The notes under the pieces were generated by a model. That model saw nothing but the letters and a program-made list of their open reading frames with translations, did no database searches and was not told the DNA's origin. A DNA stretch of 64,000 nt from Shewanella seohaensis (GTDB lineage: Bacteria; Pseudomonadota; Gammaproteobacteria; Enterobacterales; Shewanellaceae): contig NZ_CP104900.1 of NCBI RefSeq assembly GCF_025449215.1, forward strand, positions 2,914,001 through 2,978,000. The letters run 5' to 3'. Made by a program: the position numbers and the translations under genes. Below, one piece after another: positions 41,786 through 52,885 of this stretch (position 1 is the first letter of the stretch; every line of letters starts with the position of its first letter).

Positions 41786-43843
41786 ATGAGCAAGGCCACC
41801 TTTGACCCGACACTTTATAATAAAAGTAATAACGAACCTTTTAATCAAGTGTTGGATAAACATTTATCCCGCCGTAATTTTGTTAAAAGCGGATTAGGCC
41901 TAGGTGCGATGACCGCCTTCGCAGGCATGGGATTAGTGGGTTGTGGTTCGGACAATTCCCCTGCCCCAACCCCTATCGATCCCGTGCCGCCACTGCCACC
42001 GACTCAAAGTAGCGCTAAATTAAACTTCACATCCGTCGCTGGCGCTCGCTTGGATGCGGTTGTGGTACCCGAAGGTTACAGCGCGCAAGTACTCGCCCCT
42101 TGGGGAACACCATTAAATTCTAAGGCTGCACCTTGGAAAGCCGATGGCAGCAATACCGCCGATGACCAAGCAAACTCCGTCGGCATGCACCATGATGGTA
42201 TGCATTTCTTCCCATTGAATGACGCAGGCGATGACGGTTTACTCTGTATCAACCATGAATATATTGATGAGATAGCCCTGCATCCGAATGGCCCAACCGT
42301 GGATGAAACCACTGGATTACGTACCATTATCGATGAGATCCGTAAGGAAATTAATGCCCACGGCGTGTCGGTGGTTAGAATTAAACTCTTTAATAATCAA
42401 TGGGAAGTTGTTTACAACGACAGCCATAACCGCCGCTTTACCGGCGCAACAGTGATGGATATCGCCGGCCCCCTCGCCTATTCACCGCTACTTGAAACCC
42501 GTTACTCGCCCGATGGCAGTCAGGCTCGTGGCACCTTAAATAACTGTGGTAATGGATACACGCCTTGGGGCACCTATTTGACCTGTGAAGAAAACTGGCC
42601 GGGTTACTTTGCCAACCGTGGCACTTTAGCCGCAGATCAAGCCCGCATCGGGATCAGCAAAAGCAGCACTCGCTATGGCTGGGATGATTTAGCGGGTCAC
42701 GCCGAGGAACGTCTCGATGAATTCGCACGCTTTGATGTCACGCCTAAGGGCAATAGTGCACAAGATGATTATCGCAACGAGGCTAATGGCCACGGCTATA
42801 TCGTTGAAATTGACCCCTACAATCCAAGTTCACGCGCCATCAAACGGACTGCCCTTGGCCGCTTCCGTCACGAGGGTTGTACCTTCGGAAAATTAGCCGA
42901 AGGTAAACCTGTGGTGTTCTACTCTGGCCACGATTCTCAATTCGAATACTTATATAAATTTGTGTCGAATGCAGTGTGGGATCCACAGGATGCCAACAGC
43001 TCAAATCGCCTGCAAATGGGTGATAAGTATATGAATGAAGGAACATTATATGCCGCTAAGTTTAACGAAAATGGCGGTGGTGTCTGGTTACCTTTAACCT
43101 TAGGCAGCCAAACGACAGACGGTAAAACCCTAGGTGATAGCTTTGCTAGTCTGGCCGAGATTATCTTAAATACCGCGGGGGCGGCGGATTTAGTTGGTGC
43201 GACACCGATGGATCGCCCTGAATGGTGTGCGGTAGACCCCTTCACAGGTTCAGCCTATTTAACCCTGACCAACAACTCTAAACGTACCGAAGCCAACCCA
43301 GCCAACCCCAGACTTAAAAATAACTTTGGGCATATTATTCGTTGGGATGAAGGTGATAAAGACACTGAATTCACATGGGATATTTTTGTCTTCGGCTCAC
43401 CGAGTGATGGCAATGCCGAGACCAACCTGTCGGGCTTAACGGATCTAAACCAATTCGCAAGCCCCGATGGATTGGCCTTCGACGCCCGCGGTATTTTATG
43501 GGTGCAAACCGATAATGGTGCCAAAGAAGTCGCCGAAGAAACTAACGACCAAATGCTAGCGATTGTGCCATCAACCTTAGTCAACAGTGCTAACAAGCAA
43601 GCCAGTGTGACGGCCGATAACCAAATGGAATTAAAGCGTTTCTTTGTCGGGCCAAACGATTGCGAAGTCACAGGCTTTGCTATTAGCCCCGATTACACTT
43701 CAGTTTTTGCCAACATTCAGCATCCGGGTAACTGGCCGTATTCGAATAATGCCGCCGAAATAACGCCTGCTGGTACCGTACTGCGCCCACGCGCGGCAAC
43801 GGTAGTGATCCGCAAACTCGATGGTAAAGAAGTGGCGGTCTAA
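41786..43843 (+). CDS. phoX: PhoX-family alkaline phosphatase (DUF839), Tat-exported lipoprotein
   Basis: A 685-residue calcium/iron-type phosphatase that releases phosphate from organic esters outside the cytoplasm. A Tat signal (LSRRNFVKSGLG, about residues 27-38) leads into the lipobox LVGC, so the protein is probably lipid-anchored. A proline-rich linker follows. Family motifs include LLCINHEYIDE, TPWGTYLTCEENWPGYF, RFGHE-like GRFRHEGCTFGK, VFYSGHDSQFEYLYKF and the C-terminal CEVTGFAISPDYTSVFANIQHPG. Length is normal. The Pho box upstream supports regulation by phosphate. It is a single-gene unit ended by a strong bidirectional terminator. Confidence 0.92.
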   Translation: MSKATFDPTLYNKSNNEPFNQVLDKHLSRRNFVKSGLGLGAMTAFAGMGLVGCGSDNSPAPTPIDPVPPLPPTQSSAKLNFTSVAGARLDAVVVPEGYSAQVLAPWGTPLNSKAAPWKADGSNTADDQANSVGMHHDGMHFFPLNDAGDDGLLCINHEYIDEIALHPNGPTVDETTGLRTIIDEIRKEINAHGVSVVRIKLFNNQWEVVYNDSHNRRFTGATVMDIAGPLAYSPLLETRYSPDGSQARGTLNNCGNGYTPWGTYLTCEENWPGYFANRGTLAADQARIGISKSSTRYGWDDLAGHAEERLDEFARFDVTPKGNSAQDDYRNEANGHGYIVEIDPYNPSSRAIKRTALGRFRHEGCTFGKLAEGKPVVFYSGHDSQFEYLYKFVSNAVWDPQDANSSNRLQMGDKYMNEGTLYAAKFNENGGGVWLPLTLGSQTTDGKTLGDSFASLAEIILNTAGAADLVGATPMDRPEWCAVDPFTGSAYLTLTNNSKRTEANPANPRLKNNFGHIIRWDEGDKDTEFTWDIFVFGSPSDGNAETNLSGLTDLNQFASPDGLAFDARGILWVQTDNGAKEVAEETNDQMLAIVPSTLVNSANKQASVTADNQMELKRFFVGPNDCEVTGFAISPDYTSVFANIQHPGNWPYSNNAAEITPAGTVLRPRAATVVIRKLDGKEVAV

Positions 43844-43865
43844 TCCCCCACCACCGAAACCCGAT

Positions 43866-43892
43866 AAAAATCCCCGCCATGCGGGGATTTTT
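43866..43892. terminator. bidirectional terminator between phoX and the efflux operon
   Basis: AAAAA-TCCCCGC-cat-GCGGGGA-TTTTTTT: a strong 7-bp GC-rich stem with A and T tracts on both sides, serving the two convergent transcription units. Confidence 0.93.
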
Positions 43893-45386
43893 TTATTCAC
43901 TGACTGCACCACCACCCAAGGCTCGATACAAGGCAATTTTGGCCAATTGCTTATCCCTTAAGATCTCGCTGTAGGCTAATTGGGCGCTAAATAATTGCCG
44001 CTGCGCATCCATTAAATCCAACGAAGTAGCGACACCATTTTGGTAACGCAGCCGTGCAAGACGTGCATAAGCCGATGAAGATTGGACTAATTCTCTCTGC
44101 GCTTTGATGGCCTCTTGGGCACGTTTAAGATTATTCAGCGCATCGTTCACATCAAAATAAGCGGTCAACACCACATTGCGATAACTTAGCATCGACTGCT
44201 TCGCCTCTTCGGTGGCGATATCGTATTCGGCGGCAATTTTCCCACGATTAAATATCGGCGCACTAATGCCGCCAAGGAGCGACCAAGTCACACCATTGCT
44301 ATCGAAAATATCCTTAAGGTGATTGTTTTCCCGGCCATATTGGCCCGAAATGGTGAACTTAGGAAAAAACGCAGCCTTGGCAATACCCACTTGTGCATTG
44401 GCGGCTATCATTGCTTGTTCCGACATTTTGACATCGGGCCTTAACGTCAGTAATTCGGAGGGCACGCCTGCGCTGAGCTCATAGGGTAACCCCATATTTT
44501 CGGGTAAGCCCTGCGGGGATGGTAAAGCGTAATCGTATTCACCGAGCAAGATATGCAGCTGATTTATTTTATACTTTCTTTCGTAGTCTAACGTCGGCAA
44601 GGTCACTTTTGTGCTTTGAAGCTCTACCTCTGCCTGACGCACATCGAGGCCAGAAATCACGCCGTTGGCATGGCGAAGCTTAGCGATATCCAGCTCCTTC
44701 TGCCGTAAGCCCACGGTGTCGATTGACACACTATAACGCTGCTCGATATCGAGCCATTCGTAATAACGGCTGGCAATATCACTGATAAGACTGACATAGG
44801 TGAGCCTGAGCTTTTCAACCTCCGAAAGATAATCGGCCATGGCGGCCTCGCTCGCCCTGCGGTTTGCACCCCATAGATCGAGCTCCCACGAAACAGTGCC
44901 CGCCAGATCCACAGCGGTAGTCGGGCTGGGATCCTTACTGGTTGCACCGCTATCGAGACTGCGCTCATAGCCTAAATTTGCCGAGACTTCTGGCCAAAGC
45001 GCACTGTCGACCACAGTCATTTTTGAACGGGCGGCGAGCAGGCGCGACTGCGCCATTTGCAGATCCAGATTGTTCGCCAGCGCATGTTCAATCAAGGAAA
45101 TCAGCACGGGATCTTGGTAAAAATGCCGCCAAGAGAGGGCCGAGATGTCCTTTACATTTCCCTGCTCGGCAGTGGTTTGCGACAAGATTTGCGCTTGGTA
45201 CTGACTCGGTAACGCCAGCTCTGGTCGCTGGTAATCTGGCCCCATGGCGCAACCCGCAACACTGAATGCCGTCACTAGCCCTAGATAAAGCGGCTTTACG
45301 CGCAAACGAAAAACAAACGAAATGGGCTGTATCCAAGGCTGAGTCGCCGTTGATTGAGAGTCGGATAGAGTTAGGCGATTAACCAC
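43893..45386 (-). CDS. outer-membrane factor of RND efflux system (NodT/OprM family)
   Basis: A 497-residue outer-membrane channel lipoprotein. The signal region ends in the lipobox VAGC and is followed by AMGPDYQRPE, the hallmark of the NodT family. Two repeated OEP domains follow, with alpha-helical segments such as LLAARSKMTVVDSALWPEVSANLGY and MLSYRNVVLTAYFDVNDALNNL. The N-terminal leader is long (about 47 residues before the lipobox cysteine), so a later start is possible. The gene start overlaps the pump gene stop by eight bases, so it is the third gene of an adaptor-pump-channel operon. Confidence 0.93.
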   Translation of the reverse strand: MVNRLTLSDSQSTATQPWIQPISFVFRLRVKPLYLGLVTAFSVAGCAMGPDYQRPELALPSQYQAQILSQTTAEQGNVKDISALSWRHFYQDPVLISLIEHALANNLDLQMAQSRLLAARSKMTVVDSALWPEVSANLGYERSLDSGATSKDPSPTTAVDLAGTVSWELDLWGANRRASEAAMADYLSEVEKLRLTYVSLISDIASRYYEWLDIEQRYSVSIDTVGLRQKELDIAKLRHANGVISGLDVRQAEVELQSTKVTLPTLDYERKYKINQLHILLGEYDYALPSPQGLPENMGLPYELSAGVPSELLTLRPDVKMSEQAMIAANAQVGIAKAAFFPKFTISGQYGRENNHLKDIFDSNGVTWSLLGGISAPIFNRGKIAAEYDIATEEAKQSMLSYRNVVLTAYFDVNDALNNLKRAQEAIKAQRELVQSSSAYARLARLRYQNGVATSLDLMDAQRQLFSAQLAYSEILRDKQLAKIALYRALGGGAVSE

Positions 45387-48300
45387 GACTCACCTCCTCG
45401 ACGGTTTCTTGATCTAAGAGTAATTCCTCTTTTGTTTTAACCGGTTGTTTAATGGGTTTCTTTTTTACCCAGCCTGCGGTCGTCACGAAGAATAGCGGCA
45501 CAAACACTATACCTATGGTGGTTGCCAACACCATGCCACCCAGGATGGGCAGCGAAATTGATTGCCGACTCACGGCTCCAGGCCCTTCGGATAACACCAG
45601 CGGTAACACCCCAAGAATAAACGCCATTGAGGTCATTAAAATCGGCCTAAAACGCATGGTCGCCGCTTCGAGCGCCGCCGAAATTCGCGTCCGCCCCTGC
45701 TGGTGTAACTGATTGGCAAATTCGACAATTAAAATCGCATTCTTCGCCGCCATGCCGATTAAGGCGATAAAGGCCACTTGGAAGAATAAGTTACTCTGCA
45801 TACCACTGATTAAGGTCGTGACCGCCGCACCTAAGAGTGCGATGGGTGCGATCAGCAATACCGCGACCGGGATACTCCAACTCTCATAGAGCGCAGCTAA
45901 AAACAGGAATACAAATAACAGGGCTAACCCAATGGCAATGCCGGTTTGGTTCGCCGACTGCACCTCTTGGTAGGTAATGCCTGTCCATTCGTATTTAAAC
46001 TCATCGGGCAAGATCGGCGTTGCGACCCGCTCGATGGCTTGGATAACATCGCCTGTCGCATAGCCCGTTGCGGGCGTCACATTGATGGAGGCGCTGGAGA
46101 ATAAATTGTAGTGGGTCACCGAAGATGGTCCCACCGTATAATCATACTTAGCCAGCACACCAATCGGCACCATAGCGCCGCTCGATGAGCGCACATAATA
46201 ATCTTTGATTTGGTGCGGAAATTGACGGTAACTCTCTTCCGCTTGGATCTTCACCCGATACACACGGCCAAAGAGGTTAAAGTCATTCACGGTTGAGGAG
46301 TCGGTTAAGGTTTTGATTGTGCTGTAGATATCACTCACATTCACCCCAATCGCCATTGCCTTTGCCTCATCGACCGTCAAATGCAATTGCGGGATTGCGC
46401 TCTGCAGCGACACGCTGGCACTGGCAACTTCAGGCTGCAGCTTTAGCTGCTCGACTAATTCGTTGGCGGTTTCAATTAAGCCATCAAAATGGGTACCTGA
46501 GGTATCTTGGAGCTGCATTTCCACCCCAGAGCCATTGCCTAAGCCGGGGACGGCCGATGGCAAATATAGGTTAAACTCAGCTTCTAAGACGTTTTTCAGA
46601 TCCTTATCTATAGCCTTCATCACCGATTGTACAGTGGCATGACTGGCTTCGCGCTCGGCCCAAGGCTTAAGCACCACTTCAAATTGGCCGTTGGCCTGAT
46701 TTGCCCCCGAGCGGCGGTTTTCCCCGCCAGCGTAAATGAATAGGCCACGGCAGGATTGGCGCGCACATATTGCTCGGCTTTCTTTAAAATCGCCTCGGTA
46801 CGATTCACCGTAGAACCATCGGGCAATGTCATATCGATAAAGAATCGACCTTGGTCCTCGTCGGGCATAAAGCTGCTCGGCAAATGAGACATGATGAAAT
46901 AGGTACCACCAAACATAATCGCAAAAGCTAAGTAACTGCGTTTGGCGTATTTATTGGTTAAGGCGACTAAGCCAACATATTGATTGGTCCCCAAGTCGAG
47001 TTTGCGATTCAACCAATGGAAGAATCCCCGCTGAGGTGCCTTGCTGGGTTTTAATAATAAGGCGCAGAGTGCGGGGCTTAAGGTCAACGCCACTAGGGTA
47101 GAAATCAACACCGCAACCGTAATCGCCACCGCAAACTCGCGGTACATGATGCCGGTGATCCCCGCTAAGAATGATACGGGCACGAATACCGCGCAGAGCA
47201 CTAAACTGGTGGCAACCAATGCGCCCGACAATTCTTTCATCGCAATCCGAGTCGCATCGATTGCACTCATGCCCTTCTCATGGATTAAACATTCCACGTT
47301 TTCGACCACCACAATGGCATCATCGACCACGATCCCGATGGCAAGAACCAGCGCGAGTAAACTCACGGTATTAATGGTAAAACCAAAGGCCAGCATGGCC
47401 GCTAAGGTTCCAATCAAGGAAACCGGTACCGCTATGGCGGGGATCAAAGTGGCGCGCACATTTTGCAGGAACAAATACACTACCAACACCACCAGTACTA
47501 AGGCCTCGATGAGGGTGTGGATCACCTCATCGATGGATTCTTGGATAAAGATGGACGCATCATAAAACACTTCCCATTTTATCCCTTGGGGAAACTTTTG
47601 CGACAATTCGGCCATCGCCTGTTTCACCTTATGGGTGACCTCAAGGGCATTGGCGCCGGGGAGTAAGTACACCTGTAAAATGGTGGCATTTTCACCGTTT
47701 AACTGGGATTGCAACGTATAGGCGGAGGAGCCAAGTTCTACGCCGGCAATATCCCGCAGCCGGATAATGGAGCCGTCGGGATTAGCGCGCACTATGATCT
47801 CGTTAAATGCTTGCACCGAGCTTAATCTGCCCGCCACACTGATGGGCAAGGTTAAACTGATATCGTCATTATTGGGTTGAGTACCAATGGTGCCTGCGGG
47901 GGATTCTTTATTTTGTGCCTTGATGGCGTTGATCACATCTGTGGTGGTTAAGCTGTACCCCGCCATGGCATCGGGTTTTAACCAAATCCGCATCGCATAA
48001 CTGCGTGAACCCGTGTTACGGGTGCGGCCCACGCCGGGGATCCGCCTAAGCGCCGATTCGATATTAATGGTGGCGTAATTGCTCAGGTAAATCTCATCGA
48101 ACCTTTCATCGTTCGAGGTTAACGCCAGTTTTAGTAATTCCACCGACGCATCTTTAGAGACAGTCACCCCTTCGGTTTGCACGTCGATTGGCAGTCCGCC
48201 CGAAGCTTGCTGAGCGGAGTTTTGCACATCCACCGCCGCCAAATCCGCATTGGTGCCCACATCGAAGGTGATGGTCACACTGGTACTGCCCGAGTTAGTG

Positions 48301-48545
48301 CTCTTGGAACTCATGTAAATCATATTCGGCACACCATTTACTTCCTGCTCGAGCGGTGTGGCGACGGATTCGGCGGCTGTGGTAGAGCTCGCACCGGGGT
48401 ATGAGGCAGAAATGGTCACCTGTGGCGGCGTGATGTAAGGATACTGATCGACGGGCAGCTTAAACATCGCAATCACCCCGAGCAGCACGATAACGATGGA
48501 GATGACGCTAGCAAAAATCGGCCGATTAATAAAAAACTGCGCCAT
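45379..48545 (-). pseudogene. RND-family HAE1 multidrug efflux pump, frameshifted
   Basis: Inner-membrane proton-driven pump of about 1055 residues when the two frames are joined, the normal RND length. The first frame starts MAQFFINRPIFASVISI and contains the proton-relay pair in GIVVDDAIVVVENV; the second covers the rest with LFVFLFLAALYESWSIPVAVLL and GMAAKNAILIVEFA. The break is at plus-strand C4 46722-46725; one more base restores AGENRRSGANQANGQFEVVLKPW. It overlaps the adaptor gene start/stop (TAATG) and the channel gene. The MexF/AcrB-like group exports drugs, dyes or solvents; the substrate cannot be told here. Confidence 0.92.
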
Positions 48546-49801
48546 TATTTTTGCTCCTGCTTTTGCTGCTCCAAGGCTTGGCGCTTAAGTGCCTCGGCTT
48601 TTGACATCTCATCTTCCTTCTCGGCGTATTCCTTCGCGCTTAACGGCTCGGCAATTTGCCCATGGCGCACGCGGTGCATGCCTTCGGTGATCACCATTTC
48701 CCCCGCCTTGAGGCCACTTTTGACCACCACACCTTCAATCCCTTGATGATCGATCACGATAAAGCGCCGCTCAACCGTGTTGTTGGGCAATACCACCATC
48801 ACGTATACCCCGCCCTGATCCACCTGAGTAGCCTTTTGCGGGATCACAATCGCATTGGGGATTTCGGACAGTTTAATCCGCACATTGGTATATTGGCCGG
48901 GCAACAGCTCCTTCTCAGGGTTGGGCAGAATGGCCCGTACCTCAAAGGTGCCTGTGTTGGGGTTTACCTGAGGATCGGTAAAACTCACATCCCCGAGGTA
49001 GCGATATTCACTGCTATCGGGGAGGGTTATCCGCACAAATCCTGCGAGAGCCTTACCTTCAACCTCGGCTTCCTTTTTCGCCGAGTAACTGGTCAGGCGG
49101 CGCTGGGCATTCAAATAATCCAGCGCCGACATATTAAAGCTGACATAAATCGGGTCGACTTGTTTGACCCGCGTTAGGAGCGATTGGCCCTTACTGCCCA
49201 CGAGTGCACCAATGTCGACCTCGGAGCGGCTCACCAGTCCGGCTATCGGTGCCTTAATTTCGGTATAACTCAGCTCTAATTCGGCCTCTTCCACCTCGGC
49301 GCGACTCGCGGTGAGGTTAGAACGCGCCTGAGCCAAAGTGGAGAGCGCATTATCGTAATCGAGTTGACTGGCGGCATCCTGCTCATACAGTGGCTTTAAG
49401 CGTTTCACATCTCGCTCGGCCTTATCGAGAATCGCCTGCTGTGAGGACAGTTTGGCTTTTAAACGATTCACCACAGCTACATAGGGTTTATTATCAATCT
49501 GATACAGCAGTTCACCCGCTTTGACCGCGCTGCCTTCAACAAAACGTTTTTCCTCCACAAAGCCATCGACCCTAGCCCTAACTTCTACGTCTAAGGAAGC
49601 TTGGGTCACCCCAATATAATTGCCATAGAGAGGCACGGTTGCCGTAGTGACTTTTTCCACCACTACCATTTTAGGGGAGATTTTGATGTCGGGTTCTTGG
49701 CAGCCACTCACAGAGAGACAGAGCAAAACACCACTCAGATAAAGGGGAAATGAGCTTAAGCGTGGAACAAAAAAACGAGCTGTAACAGATGGTTGAGGCA
49801 T
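48545..49801 (-). CDS. RND efflux periplasmic adaptor (membrane fusion protein)
   Basis: A 418-residue lipoprotein adaptor. The signal peptide ends in the lipobox VSGC. The barrel-sandwich halves are visible (VRARVDGFVEEKRFVEGSAVKAGELLYQID and ELSYTEIKAPIAGLVSRSEVDIGALV), separated by a coiled-coil hairpin, then beta-barrel and membrane-proximal domains (NPNTGTFEVRAILPNPEKELLPGQ). It is the first gene of the three-gene operon. ATG at 49801 has GGGA upstream; a GTG 15 bases earlier is less likely. The C terminus is a charged Glu/Lys/Gln-rich helix. No dedicated regulator gene lies next to it. Confidence 0.93.
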   Translation of the reverse strand: MPQPSVTARFFVPRLSSFPLYLSGVLLCLSVSGCQEPDIKISPKMVVVEKVTTATVPLYGNYIGVTQASLDVEVRARVDGFVEEKRFVEGSAVKAGELLYQIDNKPYVAVVNRLKAKLSSQQAILDKAERDVKRLKPLYEQDAASQLDYDNALSTLAQARSNLTASRAEVEEAELELSYTEIKAPIAGLVSRSEVDIGALVGSKGQSLLTRVKQVDPIYVSFNMSALDYLNAQRRLTSYSAKKEAEVEGKALAGFVRITLPDSSEYRYLGDVSFTDPQVNPNTGTFEVRAILPNPEKELLPGQYTNVRIKLSEIPNAIVIPQKATQVDQGGVYVMVVLPNNTVERRFIVIDHQGIEGVVVKSGLKAGEMVITEGMHRVRHGQIAEPLSAKEYAEKEDEMSKAEALKRQALEQQKQEQK

Positions 49802-50014
49802 ATGCGAATCCCGCACTCTAAAGACAGTGGAACCACTCGCATAGGCAAAGTGGTCTGAACAATTTTAGTCGGTTCTAGGTAACGTCCTGTGACCAATGCA
49901 AAACCAGTGTAAGACAAACGGGATAAAATTGAAATTTTAAAATCAATAAGTTCAATGATTTGTGACGGGAATGCTAAAGCGAGAATTTAAAGGCGTTTAC
50001 AAGGAAAGCACTCT

Positions 50015-50040
50015 CCCCAAGCGAACGAGTATGCTTGGGG
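50015..50040 (-). terminator. GC-rich stem-loop after the DTW gene
   Basis: Perfect 8-bp stem CCCCAAGC and GCTTGGGG with a ten-base loop, 15 bases past the DTW stop on the minus strand. There is no clear T-tract, so termination is only likely. Confidence 0.5.
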
Positions 50041-50055
50041 CGAATCAATAAAGGT

Positions 50056-50820
50056 TTACAGCTTGACGGGGTTTGCGGCACTGTACGCCGCTTCGAAGGC
50101 GTCGGTAAACTCGCTGATAGGCAAAATATCCTCGCGGCAGCGGCGGTTACGCCCAAGCAATGAGGACTCCACAAACAAATCGAACCAAGCCGTTAATACC
50201 TTACCATTGGCCTCCTCGCCCATTGCCGCCAGCGCCAGCGAGGCAACTTCCGCTGTACCCAATTGAAAGTCATGGCTGCCCTTACGTAAGGCATAGGTGG
50301 CTAAAGTGTCGGGGTCGAAGGACAGCATAGGCAAGCCCTGTAGATAGGTACTCTTGCGAAACATCTTAATCGCCTCGCGCCAGCTGCCATCGAGCATGAT
50401 AAGCAAAGGTCGTTTCCCCTCGCTAAGACTGGCCATGGGCACCTCAGTCAATACGGTTTGCCCTTGGTCGGCATATTGCGCCGGAAAGACTAAAAAGGGT
50501 TGATAGTCGTTTGAAGCCAATAGCGCCAACAACTCTGGGGCGGGTTCGGTACGCGACCAGAGAAAGGCATGGGTATCAGGGATAAGATCGGCAATTAAGC
50601 GACCGCTGTTAGTGGGTTTTAACACCTCATCGTTATACATCAGAAGTAGAAAACTTACCTGAGTCGTCAACTGTTTACGCAGCGAGCAGGTACAAAATTG
50701 TTCACCCAGTAGACACAAATGACAGCGAATGAGTTTTTTACCACGGGCGCCAAAGGGTTTAGTCGATATGGATTTACGGTATTCATATAAGCGATGTACA
50801 GCGTGGGGAGCTAGAGCCAT
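50056..50820 (-). CDS. DTW-domain tRNA-uridine aminocarboxypropyltransferase
   Basis: A 254-residue protein of the DTW family, which includes E. coli TapT (YfiP), the enzyme adding aminocarboxypropyl to uridine 47 of some tRNAs. It has a cysteine-rich zinc-binding N-terminal segment (RCHLCLLGEQFCTCS), the PNTxxL-like KPTNSGRLIADLI, and LIMLDGSWREAIKMFRKS, which holds the family D-G-S/T-W motif. ATG at 50820 is used; a TTG nine bases earlier is possible. It is a lone gene. The 50830-51280 stretch upstream holds no convincing gene and must carry the ampC promoter on the other strand. Confidence 0.87.
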   Translation of the reverse strand: MALAPHAVHRLYEYRKSISTKPFGARGKKLIRCHLCLLGEQFCTCSLRKQLTTQVSFLLLMYNDEVLKPTNSGRLIADLIPDTHAFLWSRTEPAPELLALLASNDYQPFLVFPAQYADQGQTVLTEVPMASLSEGKRPLLIMLDGSWREAIKMFRKSTYLQGLPMLSFDPDTLATYALRKGSHDFQLGTAEVASLALAAMGEEANGKVLTAWFDLFVESSLLGRNRRCREDILPISEFTDAFEAAYSAANPVKL

Positions 50821-51280
50821 GGCAGCCAATTCTCAATCTATTTCGGTCGAACGGGTTATTAACGGTGGTACTCAGTGCACACCGGCTTTACGCTGCATAA
50901 GTGCAATCTGTATAAGTGCATACCTGCACGCGGTGGCGCAGTGTATCCTTTGGCCGAGGAAGGTGCAATTAGCCTTATTGAAAAGCGCTATTTCCTACGC
51001 TTATGAAAAATTAAAGCCCTTATCACGCTGACCCACATTAGAATAGTCTGCAACATCAACCCACCTAGTCCGTAACGCTTTAGTACCTTAGCATTCACCG
51101 CTTGCTAAACTATGGCGCAAACTTCAGCGGCTTGGGCTAAATCTAATAGTCAGTTGGGTTGTCTTATGCTAAACCTTTCATCGGTGTCTGTTTTTAAACC
51201 TTACGATTAAACAGAGCCTACTTTTCATCTGCACGCTTTTGAATCCCAGCATTGTAGTCCATTGTCATTAAAGGAATTGT

Positions 51281-52531
51281 ATGCCCTTTTCACCCACGAA
51301 AATCGCAAAAAATACGCACAGCGCATCAGGCTCATTGGGAGTAAAACATTTTGCTCCACTCAGTTTAGTACTGCTCGCAGCGATGCCATTGATGCCATTG
51401 ATGGCCCATGCAGCGCCGGCTGCGCAAGACGCGACACAGGTAAAAGCGCAGGCCATTCAATCCCTCGTCGATTCGGCGATTAATCCCTTAATGACAGAGT
51501 ATGGGATCCCTGGTGCAATCGTTGGGATCAGCCTCAATGGGCAAACGTATTTCTTCCCCTATGGTGTCAGCTCTAAGACCAGCAACCAAAAAGTCAGTAC
51601 AAACACATTGTTTGAGATAGGTTCTATCAGTAAAACCTTTACCGCGACACTCGCAACCTATGCTCAAGTTGAAGGCAAGCTCACACTCACGGATAAGGTG
51701 AGCGAGTATGTACCCGAATTAAGGGGCAGTGCCTTTGACCAGATTAATCTTATCAATCTCGCGACCCACACTGCGGGCGATTTGCCCATGCAAGTGCCAG
51801 ACAATATCACCAACAATGCCAAACTAATGGATTACTTTAAAACTTGGCAACCCGCTTACGGGGCAGGCACCCATCGTAATTATGCCAATCCCAGCATTGG
51901 GTTACTGGGCTTGATTACCGCAAAACAGTTAGGCAAAAGCTTTGCCGATGCCATGGAACACAGTCTATTTCCGCAACTTGGGTTAAACCACAGTTATATC
52001 GAAGTACCAGCTAACAACATGGCCGATTACGCCCAAGGTTATAATAAACAAGACCAGCCCGTGCGCCTCAATCCCGGCGTATTAGCCGATGAGGCCTATG
52101 GGATAAAAACAACTGCGGTGGATTTGTTACGTTTTGCTGAAATCAACATGCAGCAGCACGCGATTACTCCCGCATTGCAACAGGCTATCGATGCCACACA
52201 TGTCGGCTACTTTGATGTGGGTATGATGACCCAAGCAATGATTTGGGAAGATTATCCCTATCCAATTGCACTCGACAAGCTGCTTGCGGGACATACTCAA
52301 GAAGTGGTGTTTGGCAGCGTGCCTGTGCGCGCTATGATGCCACCTCAAGCACCACAAGCTGCTCAATGGGTGAATAAGACAGGCTCAACCGGTGGTTTTG
52401 CCGCCTATGTGGCTTATATTCCGGCAAAGAAACTGGCCATGGTGTTACTCAGCAATAAAAATTATCCCGTGCCACCACGCGTGACCGTGGGCTATCAAAT
52501 ACTCACAGGCTTAGAAACCCTGTCGAACTAA
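51281..52531 (+). CDS. ampC: class C beta-lactamase (AmpC-type)
   Basis: Periplasmic serine beta-lactamase of 416 residues. The signal peptide is long and ends near MAHA. Active-site motifs are complete: Ser115-Ile-Ser-Lys118 (FEIGSISKTF), the YAN motif (NYANPSIG) and KTG (NKTGSTGGF). These place it in class C rather than among DD-peptidase relatives. ATG at 51281 has AAAGGAA upstream. No ampR gene lies next to it, so AmpR-type induction is not indicated by context. The protein end carries a short duplicated sequence across the stop codon. Confidence 0.93.
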   Translation: MPFSPTKIAKNTHSASGSLGVKHFAPLSLVLLAAMPLMPLMAHAAPAAQDATQVKAQAIQSLVDSAINPLMTEYGIPGAIVGISLNGQTYFFPYGVSSKTSNQKVSTNTLFEIGSISKTFTATLATYAQVEGKLTLTDKVSEYVPELRGSAFDQINLINLATHTAGDLPMQVPDNITNNAKLMDYFKTWQPAYGAGTHRNYANPSIGLLGLITAKQLGKSFADAMEHSLFPQLGLNHSYIEVPANNMADYAQGYNKQDQPVRLNPGVLADEAYGIKTTAVDLLRFAEINMQQHAITPALQQAIDATHVGYFDVGMMTQAMIWEDYPYPIALDKLLAGHTQEVVFGSVPVRAMMPPQAPQAAQWVNKTGSTGGFAAYVAYIPAKKLAMVLLSNKNYPVPPRVTVGYQILTGLETLSN

Positions 52532-52547
52532 AACACTGTCGAACTAA
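52520..52547 (+). repeat. short direct duplication across the ampC stop codon
   Basis: CTGTCGAACTAA occurs at 52520-52531 and again at 52536-52547, 16 bases apart, so the last codons and stop are duplicated just downstream. The rest of 52548-52885 contains no gene. Confidence 0.7.
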
Positions 52548-52885
52548 GTCACCATCTAACCGTTTATTCCTGCCTAAATCCGACAATTTTCTTTGCTTTG
52601 GATGGAGAGCAAGCACGCTCTTCGTCCGTACGCTTTGTCATCAAATATCTTGTTAATAAAAATCTGCCAATCATTAACTTAGCCTCCGTCCGACGATCAA
52701 TTATTAAACCTGATTAACAGCATAAACACTAAGTGTAAACTCAGTTTTACAGCCATAAATCGATAGAAAAACTTATGGGTAAGATTAAAAAATATTCCTG
52801 TAAATCAATATGATTGCCACTTGAACTGAAATGTTTTGAGGGTAAGATGCGCGCCATCGTTCAACTCTGCTTTTTTAATGGAATT

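Noticed and set aside
47041..47565. Long plus-strand reading frame (174 codons) inside the RND pump gene
   Set aside because: Antisense shadow of a well-supported pump gene; composition is that of reverse-frame coding sequence.
48656..49177. Plus-strand reading frame of 173 codons inside the adaptor gene
   Set aside because: Antisense shadow of the membrane fusion protein gene; no ribosome binding site and no family resemblance.
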